Below are positions 17,457 through 25,069 of a stretch of DNA of 57,214 bases, piece by piece; the stretch's first letter is position 1, and every line of letters begins with the position of its first letter. Source of the stretch: Oscillospiraceae bacterium (GTDB taxonomy: Bacteria; Bacillota; Clostridia; UMGS1810); NCBI GenBank assembly GCA_021629085.1, contig JAJXRJ010000004.1, positions 1 through 57,214 of the forward strand, given 5' to 3'. The position numbers and the translations under genes were made by a program. The notes under the pieces were generated by a model. It was not told the origin of the DNA. It did not search any database and worked only from the letters and a program-made list of their open reading frames with translations.

Positions 17457-17499
17457 AAAAAGCCGATAACTTTTTTTGTTGTCAAAAAAAGTTATCGGC
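17457..17499 (-). terminator. Attenuator terminator (3:4 hairpin) upstream of aroF
   Basis: On the minus strand, a 16-base perfect stem (17484-17499 with 17462-17477), a 6-base loop and a T5 tract (17457-17461) lie 38 bases before the aroF start codon, downstream of the Tyr-rich leader peptide. Its 5' arm can also pair with the end of the leader coding region (17541-17556), so termination would be conditional. Confidence 0.88.
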
Positions 17500-17623
17500 A
17501 AACTTGTTATATGCACTTACAGGAGCCTTTTTGCACCCTACGATAAATTTTTTGACAGCAACAATTGACCGGGACCATAATAATAGCCCAGGTAACGATA
17601 CGCATATGTAACGATTGCTGTCA
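17481..17623 (-). promoter_or_regulatory. Alternative 1:2 and 2:3 pairings of the tyrosine attenuator
   Basis: Region 1 (17615-17623, leader codons 5-8) pairs perfectly over 9 bases with 17553-17561. Region 2 (17541-17556, last codons of the leader) pairs with region 3 (17481-17497) over about 15 of 16 positions with one bulge or mismatch; region 3 is also the 5' arm of the terminator. A ribosome stalled on the Tyr codons (17577-17606) would cover region 1 and leave 2:3 to form, blocking the terminator. A ribosome that reaches the stop at 17538 would cover region 2 and allow termination. Pairing was worked out by eye. Confidence 0.75.
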
Positions 17624-17636
17624 GTGTGCGGCGCAT
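17538..17636 (-). CDS. Tyrosine-rich leader peptide controlling aroF-tyrA
   Basis: A 32-residue open reading frame, MRRTLTAIVTYAYRYLG then YYYGPGQLLLSKNLS, with six Tyr codons among ten consecutive codons (residues 11, 13, 15, 18, 19, 20). The ATG at 17634-17636 has AGGAGGAA 6 bases upstream, and a consensus promoter lies 29 bases upstream. It ends 39 bases before an intrinsic terminator that precedes aroF. Frame, ribosome site, codon content and the mutually exclusive RNA pairings together match a ribosome-mediated transcription attenuator sensing charged tRNA-Tyr. Tyrosine-specific leader peptides are uncommon in Bacillota, where T-box RNAs usually do this job. Confidence 0.85.
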   Translation of the reverse strand: MRRTLTAIVTYAYRYLGYYYGPGQLLLSKNLS

Positions 17637-17664
17637 AAAGCTTCCTCCTGTTTGATTTTACAAA

Positions 17665-17693
17665 ACTATACCACAAGATCGGTTGATTGTCAA
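17665..17693 (-). promoter_or_regulatory. Promoter of the aroF-tyrA leader transcript
   Basis: On the minus strand, TTGACA (17688-17693) and TATAGT (17665-17670) are separated by 17 bases. Transcription would begin near 17658, just before the leader-peptide ribosome site. The -35 box almost touches the stop codon of the sigma-factor gene, so the two units are separately promoted. Confidence 0.8.
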
Positions 17694-17696
17694 GCC

Positions 17697-18440
17697 CTAA
17701 TTTAAATAGAGCCTTTTTAATTTTTCCAAAACCTTGCGCTCAAGCCGGGAGATATACATTTGGGAAACGCCCCATTTTGCTGCGATTTCCCGCTGGGTGA
17801 GATTCCTATAATAGCGGTAGAGCACCAGCTTTTTTTCTTCGCGCGTCAATTTTTTTACCGCGGATTGCAAAAATGCGCGGTTTTCTACAATTAAAAAACG
17901 GTCCTCTTCCACGCCGACAATCTGGTTGAGCGCGGGGGAATCCTCATTATACACCGGGCAGTCCAGCGAGAGCATGTTGACCACGTTTTCAAACACCATG
18001 CAGTCGCGCACGCAGGGCTTATCTAAGTCCAAGACCGTCGCAATTTCGTCAATGGTGGGGATGTAGCCGTCATATTGCATGCGGGAAAGCCGGATGCGGT
18101 TTGCCTTTTGAAACACCTCGTAAATTTTCCGGGGCAGCTTTACAAGGCAGCCCTTATCGCGGAAATAGCGTTTGATTTCGCCCAAAATGGTGGGCGTGGC
18201 ATAGGTGGCAAATTTGACGCCTACATCCGGATTAAACCGGTTTGCCGCCTTGATGAGCCCCACGCAGGCCACCTGAAATAAATCGTCATATTCCACACCC
18301 TTGCCCAGATATTTTTTTGTGATGATATTTGGCAGATACAGGTAGCGCTCCACAATCTGGTTGCGCAGGCTTACGTCTTTTGTTTCGTAATACCGACGCA
18401 TCAAATCGTCATCATCTTTTGCTTGCAGCGCTGTTTCCAT
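17697..18440 (-). CDS. RNA polymerase sigma factor, SigB/SigF/SigG type
   Basis: A 247-residue group 3 sigma-70 factor. Region 2 is YDDLFQVACVGLIKAANRF followed by FATYATPTILGEIKRYFRD, region 3 covers about 110-165, and region 4 is the helix-turn-helix TQREIAAKWGVSQMYISRLE. These match the stress and forespore factor family. No anti-sigma or anti-anti-sigma gene is adjacent, which is unlike the usual spoIIA or sigB loci, so I cannot say whether it is a sporulation factor. I chose the ATG at 18438-18440, preceded by AAGGGGTGAT. It has its own promoter and a 5' leader of about 175 bases with a hairpin next to the ribosome site. Confidence 0.88.
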   Translation of the reverse strand: METALQAKDDDDLMRRYYETKDVSLRNQIVERYLYLPNIITKKYLGKGVEYDDLFQVACVGLIKAANRFNPDVGVKFATYATPTILGEIKRYFRDKGCLVKLPRKIYEVFQKANRIRLSRMQYDGYIPTIDEIATVLDLDKPCVRDCMVFENVVNMLSLDCPVYNEDSPALNQIVGVEEDRFLIVENRAFLQSAVKKLTREEKKLVLYRYYRNLTQREIAAKWGVSQMYISRLERKVLEKLKRLYLN

Positions 18441-18460
18441 TTTATCACCCCTTTTTAAAG

Positions 18461-18508
18461 GCCCGCATAAGGTTGCCAAGCCTTGGGTTTCATGGCCGGG
18501 ATGCGGGC
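18461..18508 (-). promoter_or_regulatory. Structured 5' leader element of the sigma-factor gene
   Basis: On the minus strand, an 8-base perfect stem (18501-18508 with 18461-18468) encloses 32 bases that contain ATGAAACCC and, 6 bases later, GGCAACC. That pair of motifs recalls the P3 core of SAM-I riboswitches, but the downstream GGTGC segment and the rest of the S-box fold are not seen. The stem ends 8 bases before the ribosome site. It may be a translational regulator or an ordinary stable hairpin. Confidence 0.35.
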
Positions 18509-18623
18509 AGGTAAATTTTATAAATTCCCACATCCCCTTAAATGCCCGTTATGCGTCACGATCTTTAATTTGTCTATCACGGCCTTTTTCTGAAAGAAAG
18601 AACCCACGATATGGTATTTTTAA

Positions 18624-18652
18624 AGTATATCACAAGCAGGTTTTTTTTTCAA
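18624..18652 (-). promoter_or_regulatory. Promoter of the sigma-factor gene
   Basis: On the minus strand, TTGAAA (18647-18652) and TATACT (18624-18629) with a 17-base spacer. Predicted transcription start is near 18617, giving a leader of about 175 bases. Confidence 0.65.
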
Positions 18653-18748
18653 TGTTAAATTACATTTCGCCAATATAGGCTTCAAATTTTTTGCGTTTGA
18701 CCAGCGGCCCAGTTCCCGCCCCGCTGCACAAAACCAGCCTGTATTTGC

Positions 18749-18783
18749 AAAAAAACGCACTGCCAGCAAAAATTGACAGTGCG
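18749..18783 (-). terminator. Terminator after the secreted phosphoesterase gene
   Basis: On the minus strand, CGCACTG (18777-18783) pairs with CAGTGCG (18756-18762) and is followed by seven T (18749-18755). It lies inside repeat copy A. Confidence 0.8.
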
Positions 18784-18799
18784 TCTTAACAGAAAAACC
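18757..18799. repeat. Terminator-like direct repeat, copy A
   Basis: A 43-base segment about 90% identical to copy B at 22134-22176 (three substitutions and one extra A). The two copies are in the same orientation and flank the secreted phosphoesterase gene. Each contains an inverted repeat around a shared core. The flank before each copy is also similar (TTTGCAAAA versus TTTACAAAA). Confidence 0.75.
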
Positions 18800-18850
18800 A
18801 TCCTTGCCCTTTCTATGCAGCTGCGGTTTTGCTGTTTTTTCAAGTTTAAT

Positions 18851-21800
18851 TTATTCAGCTGTTTTTGTAATTGCAAACTGGTCAAATAGCGTTCCGCCCG
18901 CCTCCGGATTATTAAAGTCGTAGTGATATACGCTTAAGATGAGGTCGTCACCTACGAGTTTAGCAACTGTATAAGTTGAAATATTTTCTAAATCCTCTGC
19001 AGTGCAGCCTGTTTCTGCTAAAACAACGTCATAAGTAGGGATGAGCGCTATTTCTGAATTCAACCCATCAGCTTCATATTTCCCGGTTGAATCGCTGACA
19101 GAGCCGAGTGTTACATAAGTTACGCCTTCCCTTGTATCAAAGAATTTTGTGGTTCTTCCATCAATTGTTTCTGTTTTAACAATCGTCGGATTCGGATTTC
19201 CTACCATATTGCCTTCTCCATCAGCGCCAACACCCTTAATCGGATAGGTTCTGGAATAGAGGTGTGCGTCGCCGCCAAGAACCAGGTCAACTCCAAGGTC
19301 TGAAAATACAGGCATTAAAGACGCCTTTCTTCTGTAGGATGCCCCGTAGTCTGTACTGCTTATTACAGTTGCAGTCTGCGGGCACTCGTGCGTGATAACG
19401 ATTTTCCACTTTTTATCAGTGGCACGCATATCAGCCCTTAGCCAATCCATTTGCTCTTTATCATTCTCCGCGTCATATGGAAGCATTGTTGTATCGATGA
19501 CGGCAATATGCATATCTTTGTAATCAAACGAGTAATACAGTTTCCCCTTTGATGCGCCTTCGGGAACGGGGTAATTAAAGTGTTTGCCGTATGCTTGTTC
19601 TATATTTGTATTAAGGCAGTCTGTATCGTGGTCACCTGCTGCGCCGTTAAAGGTTATATTGGGCGTTGTAAATGAATTCGCTTCGAAAGTATCTATCCAC
19701 TGCTGTTCTTTCGTATAATCTATCACAAGATCGCCGGCACTTAAAATAAACTCTCCGTTTGGATGCGCTTCAAAGATATGGCTCAGCATTTTGCCCTTCG
19801 GTGCAGCCGCGGAATATGTACTGGACTGCGGATCTGCCAAAAGATAGAATTCTGCGTTGTTGGTTGTATTATCGGCAGTTTCCATTGTATATGTGTCTGA
19901 CCAGAGATTAAATTCTTTGTTTCCGACTCTGTAATAATATGCTGTACCTGGTTTTAAATTTTGAACAACCACTTTTTGCCTGACGGAGGAATCATTCATA
20001 AAGTCATAATGCCGTTCTACGCTTGCATTTGCTTTAAGGTAGGCCGCATTTGTCCAGTCGGGTGTGTCTGCCGTTTTTTCTACGTAGCAAATTTCGCTTG
20101 TATAAAGGTTTGTAGTATACCAATTAAAGCCTTTTTGCGTATAAACATCACCGTGAAACGACTGTGCAATCCTGTCTATTGTGATATCGTTTTTAAACTC
20201 ATTAAGGCCAGGGATTTCCCAAATTACACGGTTTGTTATAGGAACAAGCGTTTCTTTATCCCACAAGAACAGCTTTAATTTCATATTTTTCGTAAAATCA
20301 ACGTCAAGCTGCGCTGTCAGCGTATCCCGTGATAAGTCGTCAAGCACCCTTGCGCTGATAAGCTCTTGTGTGTCAGAATCAAAAACACCTGCAAGCACCA
20401 TTGGGTTCTGGGCTTCTGCAGTCAAGCTGTTCGGTACGTATACATCTACCATAACCTCATTTTCTGAAACAAGCGAAAATCTGGGCTGAACAGTAAGCTC
20501 TTTTACTGTAATATCATCTACGTAAAAATTACACGGATAATAATCAGAGCCACCTGTACTGTTAACGCCGATTGCATTGATAAGCGTATTTTCACCTTTT
20601 GAATCAACAACGTAAATTGTATCGGCACTTACTACATAGTGGAGCTTATATTCTGTCCATTCATTCCAGTTGAGCTTTTTTTGCACCATCGATATAGGAT
20701 TTGCGCCGTATTTATAGGATTGGCTGTCATTTTCAGCTGAGCTTCCTGGACCGTTTAGCCCGACAGACAACGAAGGCAATGTCGCTTGATTGTTAACGTC
20801 GATTTCGTCGCCGCTGATATACCCGTCTATTGCCGCCTGTGTGTCGCCATACGGATAAGCGCCGCCTGTTGAATCTGCATAAACCCAAACAGAAATTTCA
20901 AATTCTTTACCGATATCTTCTTCGGTAAACATTTCCCAGCCCTGTGTCCATGTGCCGCCTTCGAGTATCGGTGTTCTGTTGGACAGATGAAACAGATTAT
21001 AGAATTTCAATCTGTAGGAAGAACCGGCAATGATTTTTGAATTGTTGCTGTTCCAGCCTGTGCTTTTACCCTTCAGGCCTGCAACGTACTTTCCGCTATG
21101 GGCATTTTCAAATTCCATAATGCCCGTTGTTGGTTTTGCTGCCGACGCACCGCCGATACCGACAATCATATCGGAAGTGTTGGTTGTTGAAAATTTAGGA
21201 TTGCTTTCAAAATCTTCATAGCTTATCCACGGGACTTCCACTTTTTCTTTGATTTCATCTGCATACGTCCATTTTGCATTATCCAGATAAAACACATCGT
21301 TCGCATCGCAGCCAATTACCTGAAAACGAAGGCGTGTAGTGATGTTTGAAACAGTGTTATCGACAGTTTCTCTAAAATCATCTGCATGATATGTATATGT
21401 TAACGATATAGTTGTCCATGTAAAGGTCGGCAATGTTTTATCGATTGTGGCGGGGTTGTTGCCTTTTGTCCCACTGCCTTTCGACCACCAAAGTTCACAG
21501 TCTCTTTCAGTTACGTCGGTGCTCACTGGTTTTAAATATACATCAAGTGAAAGGGTATAGGTTGTACCGTCAACAAATCCAGTTGCTTTGTCCCCACTTG
21601 TAGTAAAAGGTGTATATATGTGCGCTGCTGAAGTGGTGTTGGTGGAGTCGCCGCGGCCAACCTCCAAACAAATATTATTTTTTCCCAAAACAGGGTCGTT
21701 TTGAATTTTCGGTGTAGTTGCTGACTGTGTTTTCCACGCAATCGCTTGGTCAACATTTGCGCCAACCTTTATCCCAGTGTTTTCAAAATCCTGAAGGAAC

Positions 21801-21928
21801 AGTGTTTTTTCAACACTTTGTATGGCTTCGCCGTCTATGTAACCGTTTTCCGAATACTTGATGGCATAGGTCACGCTTGACATAAGCATAACGAATATTA
21901 GGCTTAGCACAATGGTTTTCTTAGACAT
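18851..21928 (-). CDS. Secreted modular metallophosphoesterase, purple-acid-phosphatase-like
   Basis: A 1025-residue exported protein. A signal peptide (about 1-22) precedes two jelly-roll, CBM-like domains (about 40-225 and 235-490; the first begins FLQDFENTG). A beta-sandwich region and a fibronectin-III-like domain follow (about 500-690; NLKPGTAYYYRVG), then a calcineurin-like phosphoesterase domain (about 690-1000). Metal-site motifs are DPQ at 699-701, SAGDLV, GDHD at 765-768, the THE of VITHECP and GDAH at 886-889. GDHD replaces the usual GN[HDE] motif. Likely a cell-surface phosphomonoesterase or phosphodiesterase that binds polysaccharide. No SLH or LPXTG anchor is seen. The gene reads AT-richer than its neighbours and is flanked by a direct repeat, which suggests transfer. 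Confidence 0.85.
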   Translation of the reverse strand: MSKKTIVLSLIFVMLMSSVTYAIKYSENGYIDGEAIQSVEKTLFLQDFENTGIKVGANVDQAIAWKTQSATTPKIQNDPVLGKNNICLEVGRGDSTNTTSAAHIYTPFTTSGDKATGFVDGTTYTLSLDVYLKPVSTDVTERDCELWWSKGSGTKGNNPATIDKTLPTFTWTTISLTYTYHADDFRETVDNTVSNITTRLRFQVIGCDANDVFYLDNAKWTYADEIKEKVEVPWISYEDFESNPKFSTTNTSDMIVGIGGASAAKPTTGIMEFENAHSGKYVAGLKGKSTGWNSNNSKIIAGSSYRLKFYNLFHLSNRTPILEGGTWTQGWEMFTEEDIGKEFEISVWVYADSTGGAYPYGDTQAAIDGYISGDEIDVNNQATLPSLSVGLNGPGSSAENDSQSYKYGANPISMVQKKLNWNEWTEYKLHYVVSADTIYVVDSKGENTLINAIGVNSTGGSDYYPCNFYVDDITVKELTVQPRFSLVSENEVMVDVYVPNSLTAEAQNPMVLAGVFDSDTQELISARVLDDLSRDTLTAQLDVDFTKNMKLKLFLWDKETLVPITNRVIWEIPGLNEFKNDITIDRIAQSFHGDVYTQKGFNWYTTNLYTSEICYVEKTADTPDWTNAAYLKANASVERHYDFMNDSSVRQKVVVQNLKPGTAYYYRVGNKEFNLWSDTYTMETADNTTNNAEFYLLADPQSSTYSAAAPKGKMLSHIFEAHPNGEFILSAGDLVIDYTKEQQWIDTFEANSFTTPNITFNGAAGDHDTDCLNTNIEQAYGKHFNYPVPEGASKGKLYYSFDYKDMHIAVIDTTMLPYDAENDKEQMDWLRADMRATDKKWKIVITHECPQTATVISSTDYGASYRRKASLMPVFSDLGVDLVLGGDAHLYSRTYPIKGVGADGEGNMVGNPNPTIVKTETIDGRTTKFFDTREGVTYVTLGSVSDSTGKYEADGLNSEIALIPTYDVVLAETGCTAEDLENISTYTVAKLVGDDLILSVYHYDFNNPEAGGTLFDQFAITKTAE

Positions 21929-22133
21929 TCTTATCCCTCCCTAAATATTTCCTTGCCAAAAGTATATAACATTGTGTCCGCATTTTGTATTCATTATTTG
22001 CTATTTTACACTTTTTCTATTCGTTTTTTGCTCTCTTGCTTTTGTATCCAATGTTTATTATTACACCATAGCTTCCCAAATTTTACAATCTTTCCAAAAA
22101 CTAAAGTTTTTGCACGCTAGGTTTACAAAAGAA

Positions 22134-22176
22134 GCACTGCCAGCAAAAATTGGCAGTACTTCTTAACAGAAAAAAC
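22134..22176. repeat. Terminator-like direct repeat, copy B
   Basis: Second copy of the segment at 18757-18799. On the minus strand it forms a 12-base stem with one mismatch (22151-22162 with 22131-22142) followed by a T-rich stretch. It sits in the 357-base gap between the phosphoesterase gene and lysS, which otherwise holds only the lysS terminator and AT-rich sequence. Confidence 0.75.
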
Positions 22177-22203
22177 CGCAATATCAGTTGGCTGATATTG
22201 CGG
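22170..22203 (-). terminator. Intrinsic terminator after lysS
   Basis: A 12-base perfect stem (22192-22203 with 22176-22187), a 4-base loop and six T on the minus strand (22170-22175). It adjoins repeat copy B, so transcription from lysS meets two hairpins in succession. Confidence 0.88.
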
Positions 22204-22285
22204 TTTTATTTCTTGTCATATAGGCCATTTTTAAGTAAATTATGGGGTAAAATTTTGATTGCCCGTAACGCCTCCAAAAAGCAGC

Positions 22286-23785
22286 TTATTTCTCCAATGG
22301 CTTCATGGTGGGGAACAGCAATACGTCGCGGATGGAATAGCTGTCCGTCAAAAGCATGACCAATCTGTCAATGCCGATTCCCACGCCGCCTGTGGGAGGC
22401 ATCCCATACTCAAGTGCGGTGAGAAAGTCTTCATCCATCATATTTGCTTCTTCATCTCCCGCATTTCTCAGTGCCACCTGGGCTTTAAAGCGTTCACGCT
22501 GATCTATCGGGTCATTCAGCTCTGTAAATGCGTTCCCGATCTCGCGCCCCGTTATAAATATTTCAAACCTTTCGGTAAGCTCTGGCTGCCCCGGCTTTCT
22601 TTTGGCAAGCGGCGAAACCTCTACCGGATACTCTGTTATAAATGTCGGCTGGACAAGATGTTCTTCCACCTTTTCTTCAAAGAAAAGGTTCATAATGTCG
22701 CCGCGCGAAGCCTTTGCTTTTTCAGGCTCCAATCCGTTTGCCTCAGCCGCCGCAACCGCTTCTTCATCAGTTTTTATTGCATTAAAATCAACCCCGCTGT
22801 ACTTTTTAACTGCCTCAATCATTGTCATGCGTTCAAAATGCGACAGGTCGATCGCAACGCCCTGATAGGTGATCTGCTCGGTTCCCAAAACTTCCTTTGC
22901 AACATATCTGATAAGGTTTTCGGTCAGATTCATTATATCGTTATAGTCTGCATAAGCCTGATATATCTCAATGGTAGTAAATTCGGGGTTATGGCGGATA
23001 TCCATACCTTCGTTTCTGAATATTCTTCCCATCTCATATACCTTTTCAAGGCCTCCGACGATGAGCCTTTTTAAATGAAGCTCTGTGGCGATCCTCAAAT
23101 ACATCGGGATATCAAGCGCGTTGTGGTGTGTGATAAAGGGGCGTGCAGCGGCGCCGCCTGGGATCGTGTTCAGCATGGGGGTATCGACTTCCAAAAACCC
23201 CAGGTTATCCAGATAATTTCTGATCGAGCGAATAATTTTGCTTCTTGTCACAAAGGTATTTTTGACATTTTCGTTCATAATTAAATCAACATACCGCTGC
23301 CGGTAGCGCAGCTCCATGTCCTTTAGGCCGTGCCATTTTTCCGGCAGGGGCAGAAGCGATTTAGACAGCAGTGTCACTTCGGTTGCATGCACCGAAATTT
23401 CGCCCTTTGCGGTTTTAAACACATAGCCCTTCACGCCCACAATGTCGCCGATGTCCATCTTTTTATAGCGCTTGTATTCTTCTTCGCCCAGCGCGTCGCG
23501 CCGCACGTAGATTTGAATTTTCCCGTCGCGGTCCGCCACGTCGGAAAATGCGGCCTTTCCCATCACCCGCTTGCTCATCAGCCTGCCCGCAATGGCCACG
23601 TCTTTGCCTTCCATCGTTTCAAAATGCTCTAAAATTTCTTTGGAACAGGACGTACGGTCAAATTTGGTGATTGCATAGGGGTCCATGTTACTGGCTTTTA
23701 GCTCGGAAAGCTTTTCGTGCCGCACCTTGATCACTTCACTGATGTCCACCTCCGGCGTATTTTGCGCCGTATTTTGTTCGCTCAT
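22286..23785 (-). CDS. lysS: Lysyl-tRNA synthetase, class II
   Basis: A 499-residue class II LysRS. The OB-fold anticodon-binding domain is at about 50-165. The catalytic domain carries motif 2 (FRNEGMDIRHNPEFT) and motif 3 (GGVGIGIDRL). ATG at 23785 follows a GGAGGT site. It is 18 bases downstream of greA in a two-gene operon, a common Bacillota arrangement. Composition changes along the gene: 60-base lines in the 5' part reach about 63% GC (23521-23580) and in the 3' part fall to about 35% (22921-22980). This could reflect recombination together with the adjacent phosphoesterase gene. Confidence 0.96.
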   Translation of the reverse strand: MSEQNTAQNTPEVDISEVIKVRHEKLSELKASNMDPYAITKFDRTSCSKEILEHFETMEGKDVAIAGRLMSKRVMGKAAFSDVADRDGKIQIYVRRDALGEEEYKRYKKMDIGDIVGVKGYVFKTAKGEISVHATEVTLLSKSLLPLPEKWHGLKDMELRYRQRYVDLIMNENVKNTFVTRSKIIRSIRNYLDNLGFLEVDTPMLNTIPGGAAARPFITHHNALDIPMYLRIATELHLKRLIVGGLEKVYEMGRIFRNEGMDIRHNPEFTTIEIYQAYADYNDIMNLTENLIRYVAKEVLGTEQITYQGVAIDLSHFERMTMIEAVKKYSGVDFNAIKTDEEAVAAAEANGLEPEKAKASRGDIMNLFFEEKVEEHLVQPTFITEYPVEVSPLAKRKPGQPELTERFEIFITGREIGNAFTELNDPIDQRERFKAQVALRNAGDEEANMMDEDFLTALEYGMPPTGGVGIGIDRLVMLLTDSYSIRDVLLFPTMKPLEK

Positions 23786-23803
23786 CTGTCTAAAACCTCC
23801 GTA

Positions 23804-24283
23804 TCATTTGTTGATTGCAAGAATTTTAAAACGCAGGATGCCCGCCGGGCTGTCTACGTCCACCTCGTCGCCCACATGCGCGCCCAAGAGCGCCATACCC
23901 ACCGGCGACTTGTCCGAAATTTTATTTTTGTTGGGATTGGCCTCCATCGAACCTACAATGGTATAGGTGACCTCCTCTTCAAATTCACAGTCATACACCT
24001 TGACGCTTGCGCCAATGCTCACCGTGTCGGTTGCAATGTCGCTTTCATCTATGACAACCACGTTTTCCAGGATTTTTTTGATCTCTGCAATGCGGGTCTC
24101 CATTTTGGCCTGTTCCTCTTTTGCCGCAACGTACTCCGCGTTTTCCGAAAGGTCTCCAAAATCGCGCGCAATTTTAATGCGTTCCGCAATCTCTTTTCGT
24201 TTTTCCACCCGCAGATATTCCAGCTCTGTCTCCAGTTTTTTTAATCCCTCCGGGGTTAAAATGGTCTGTTTGGTATTGGTCAT
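23804..24283 (-). CDS. greA: Transcription elongation factor GreA
   Basis: A 159-residue GreA. The N-terminal coiled coil (EGLKKLETELEYLRVEKRKE and the DLSENAEYVAAKEEQ tip with its conserved acidic residues) inserts into the RNA polymerase secondary channel and stimulates cleavage of backtracked RNA. The C-terminal FKBP-like domain has SDKSPVGMALLG. It is the first gene of the greA-lysS operon and has a consensus promoter. Confidence 0.96.
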   Translation of the reverse strand: MTNTKQTILTPEGLKKLETELEYLRVEKRKEIAERIKIARDFGDLSENAEYVAAKEEQAKMETRIAEIKKILENVVVIDESDIATDTVSIGASVKVYDCEFEEEVTYTIVGSMEANPNKNKISDKSPVGMALLGAHVGDEVDVDSPAGILRFKILAINK

Positions 24284-24346
24284 TTCATTTTCTCTCCTTC
24301 AACATATATTTAAAACCATATCAATGGCAGGTTAATTTTATACACC

Positions 24347-24375
24347 ATTATAATCAAATGTGCAGAGGTTGTCAA
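24347..24375 (-). promoter_or_regulatory. Consensus promoter of greA-lysS
   Basis: On the minus strand, TTGACA (24370-24375) and TATAAT (24347-24352) are both perfect, with a 17-base spacer, 63 bases before the greA start. Confidence 0.85.
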
Positions 24376-24465
24376 CTGCTAATCTCATTTTTGCGGATAT
24401 TATAAGTAGAACGCGCTTGTTTTATGCTTACAAACTAAAATATATGACGCCAAAAAGAGAATATG

Positions 24466-25062
24466 CTAGATTTCCCGCCGGCCCTCCAGCGCCTTGGTAA
24501 TGGTCACCTCATCGGCATATTCCAAATCGCCGCCCACCGGGAGCCCGAACGCAATGCGGGTCACTTTTACCCCAAAGGGTTTTATCAGCCGGCTCAGGTA
24601 CATAGCGGTCGCCTCGCCTTCAATGCTGGGGTTGTTGGCCAAAATGACCTCCTCTACGCCGCCGTTTGAGATGCGCGCAAGAAGCTCCTTGATTTTTAAA
24701 TGCTCCGGGCCTATGCCGTCCATGGGAGAAATGGCCCCGTGCAGCACGTGATAAAGCCCAAAATACTCCCGCGTTTTTTCCAGCGCAATCACATCCTTTG
24801 GCGTCTCCATCACACAGATGGTAGTGCGGTCGCGTTTTGGGTGCGCACAGATTTCACACGGGTCGGTTTCGGTGAGGTTTTGGCAAACCGAACAGTACGT
24901 GGTTTTTTCCCGGGCATTTTGGATGGTGGAAACCACTTCGGCTGCCTCGGCATCTGTCAAAGACAGAATATGAAATGCGAGCCGGACTGCCGATTTGTGG
25001 CCAATGCCCGGCATTTTTTTAAACAGGTCAATAAGTTTGGAAAACGATTCGCCATACATCAT
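24466..25062 (-). CDS. recR: Recombination protein RecR
   Basis: A 198-residue RecR, which acts with RecF/RecO in loading RecA at gaps. It has an N-terminal helix-hairpin-helix (FKKMPGIGHKSAVRLAFHIL), a zinc site CSVC...CEIC at about 56-71, and a TOPRIM domain (TICVMETPKDVIALEKT...GISP-like, here GAISPMDGIGPE). I chose the ATG at 25060-25062, with AGGAATG 8 bases upstream; a second ATG follows at once. It is the last gene of the comM-asnS series rather than next to dnaX, where recR is more often found. Confidence 0.95.
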   Translation of the reverse strand: MMYGESFSKLIDLFKKMPGIGHKSAVRLAFHILSLTDAEAAEVVSTIQNAREKTTYCSVCQNLTETDPCEICAHPKRDRTTICVMETPKDVIALEKTREYFGLYHVLHGAISPMDGIGPEHLKIKELLARISNGGVEEVILANNPSIEGEATAMYLSRLIKPFGVKVTRIAFGLPVGGDLEYADEVTITKALEGRREI

Positions 25063-25069
25063 AGAAGTT

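Noticed and set aside
17482..17676. A 64-residue minus-strand frame overlapping the aroF leader
   Set aside because: It has no ribosome site and runs through the terminator; the 32-residue Tyr-rich frame with AGGAGG explains the region better.
18456..18510. A canonical SAM-I riboswitch before the sigma gene
   Set aside because: Only the ATGAAACCC/GGCAACC pair is seen; the 5' AGGGA and the downstream GGTGC segments and P1 stem are missing. Kept only as a weak observation.
18749..22203. An insertion sequence or transposon around the phosphoesterase gene
   Set aside because: There is no transposase or integrase, and the flanking repeats overlap intrinsic terminators, which explains much of their similarity.
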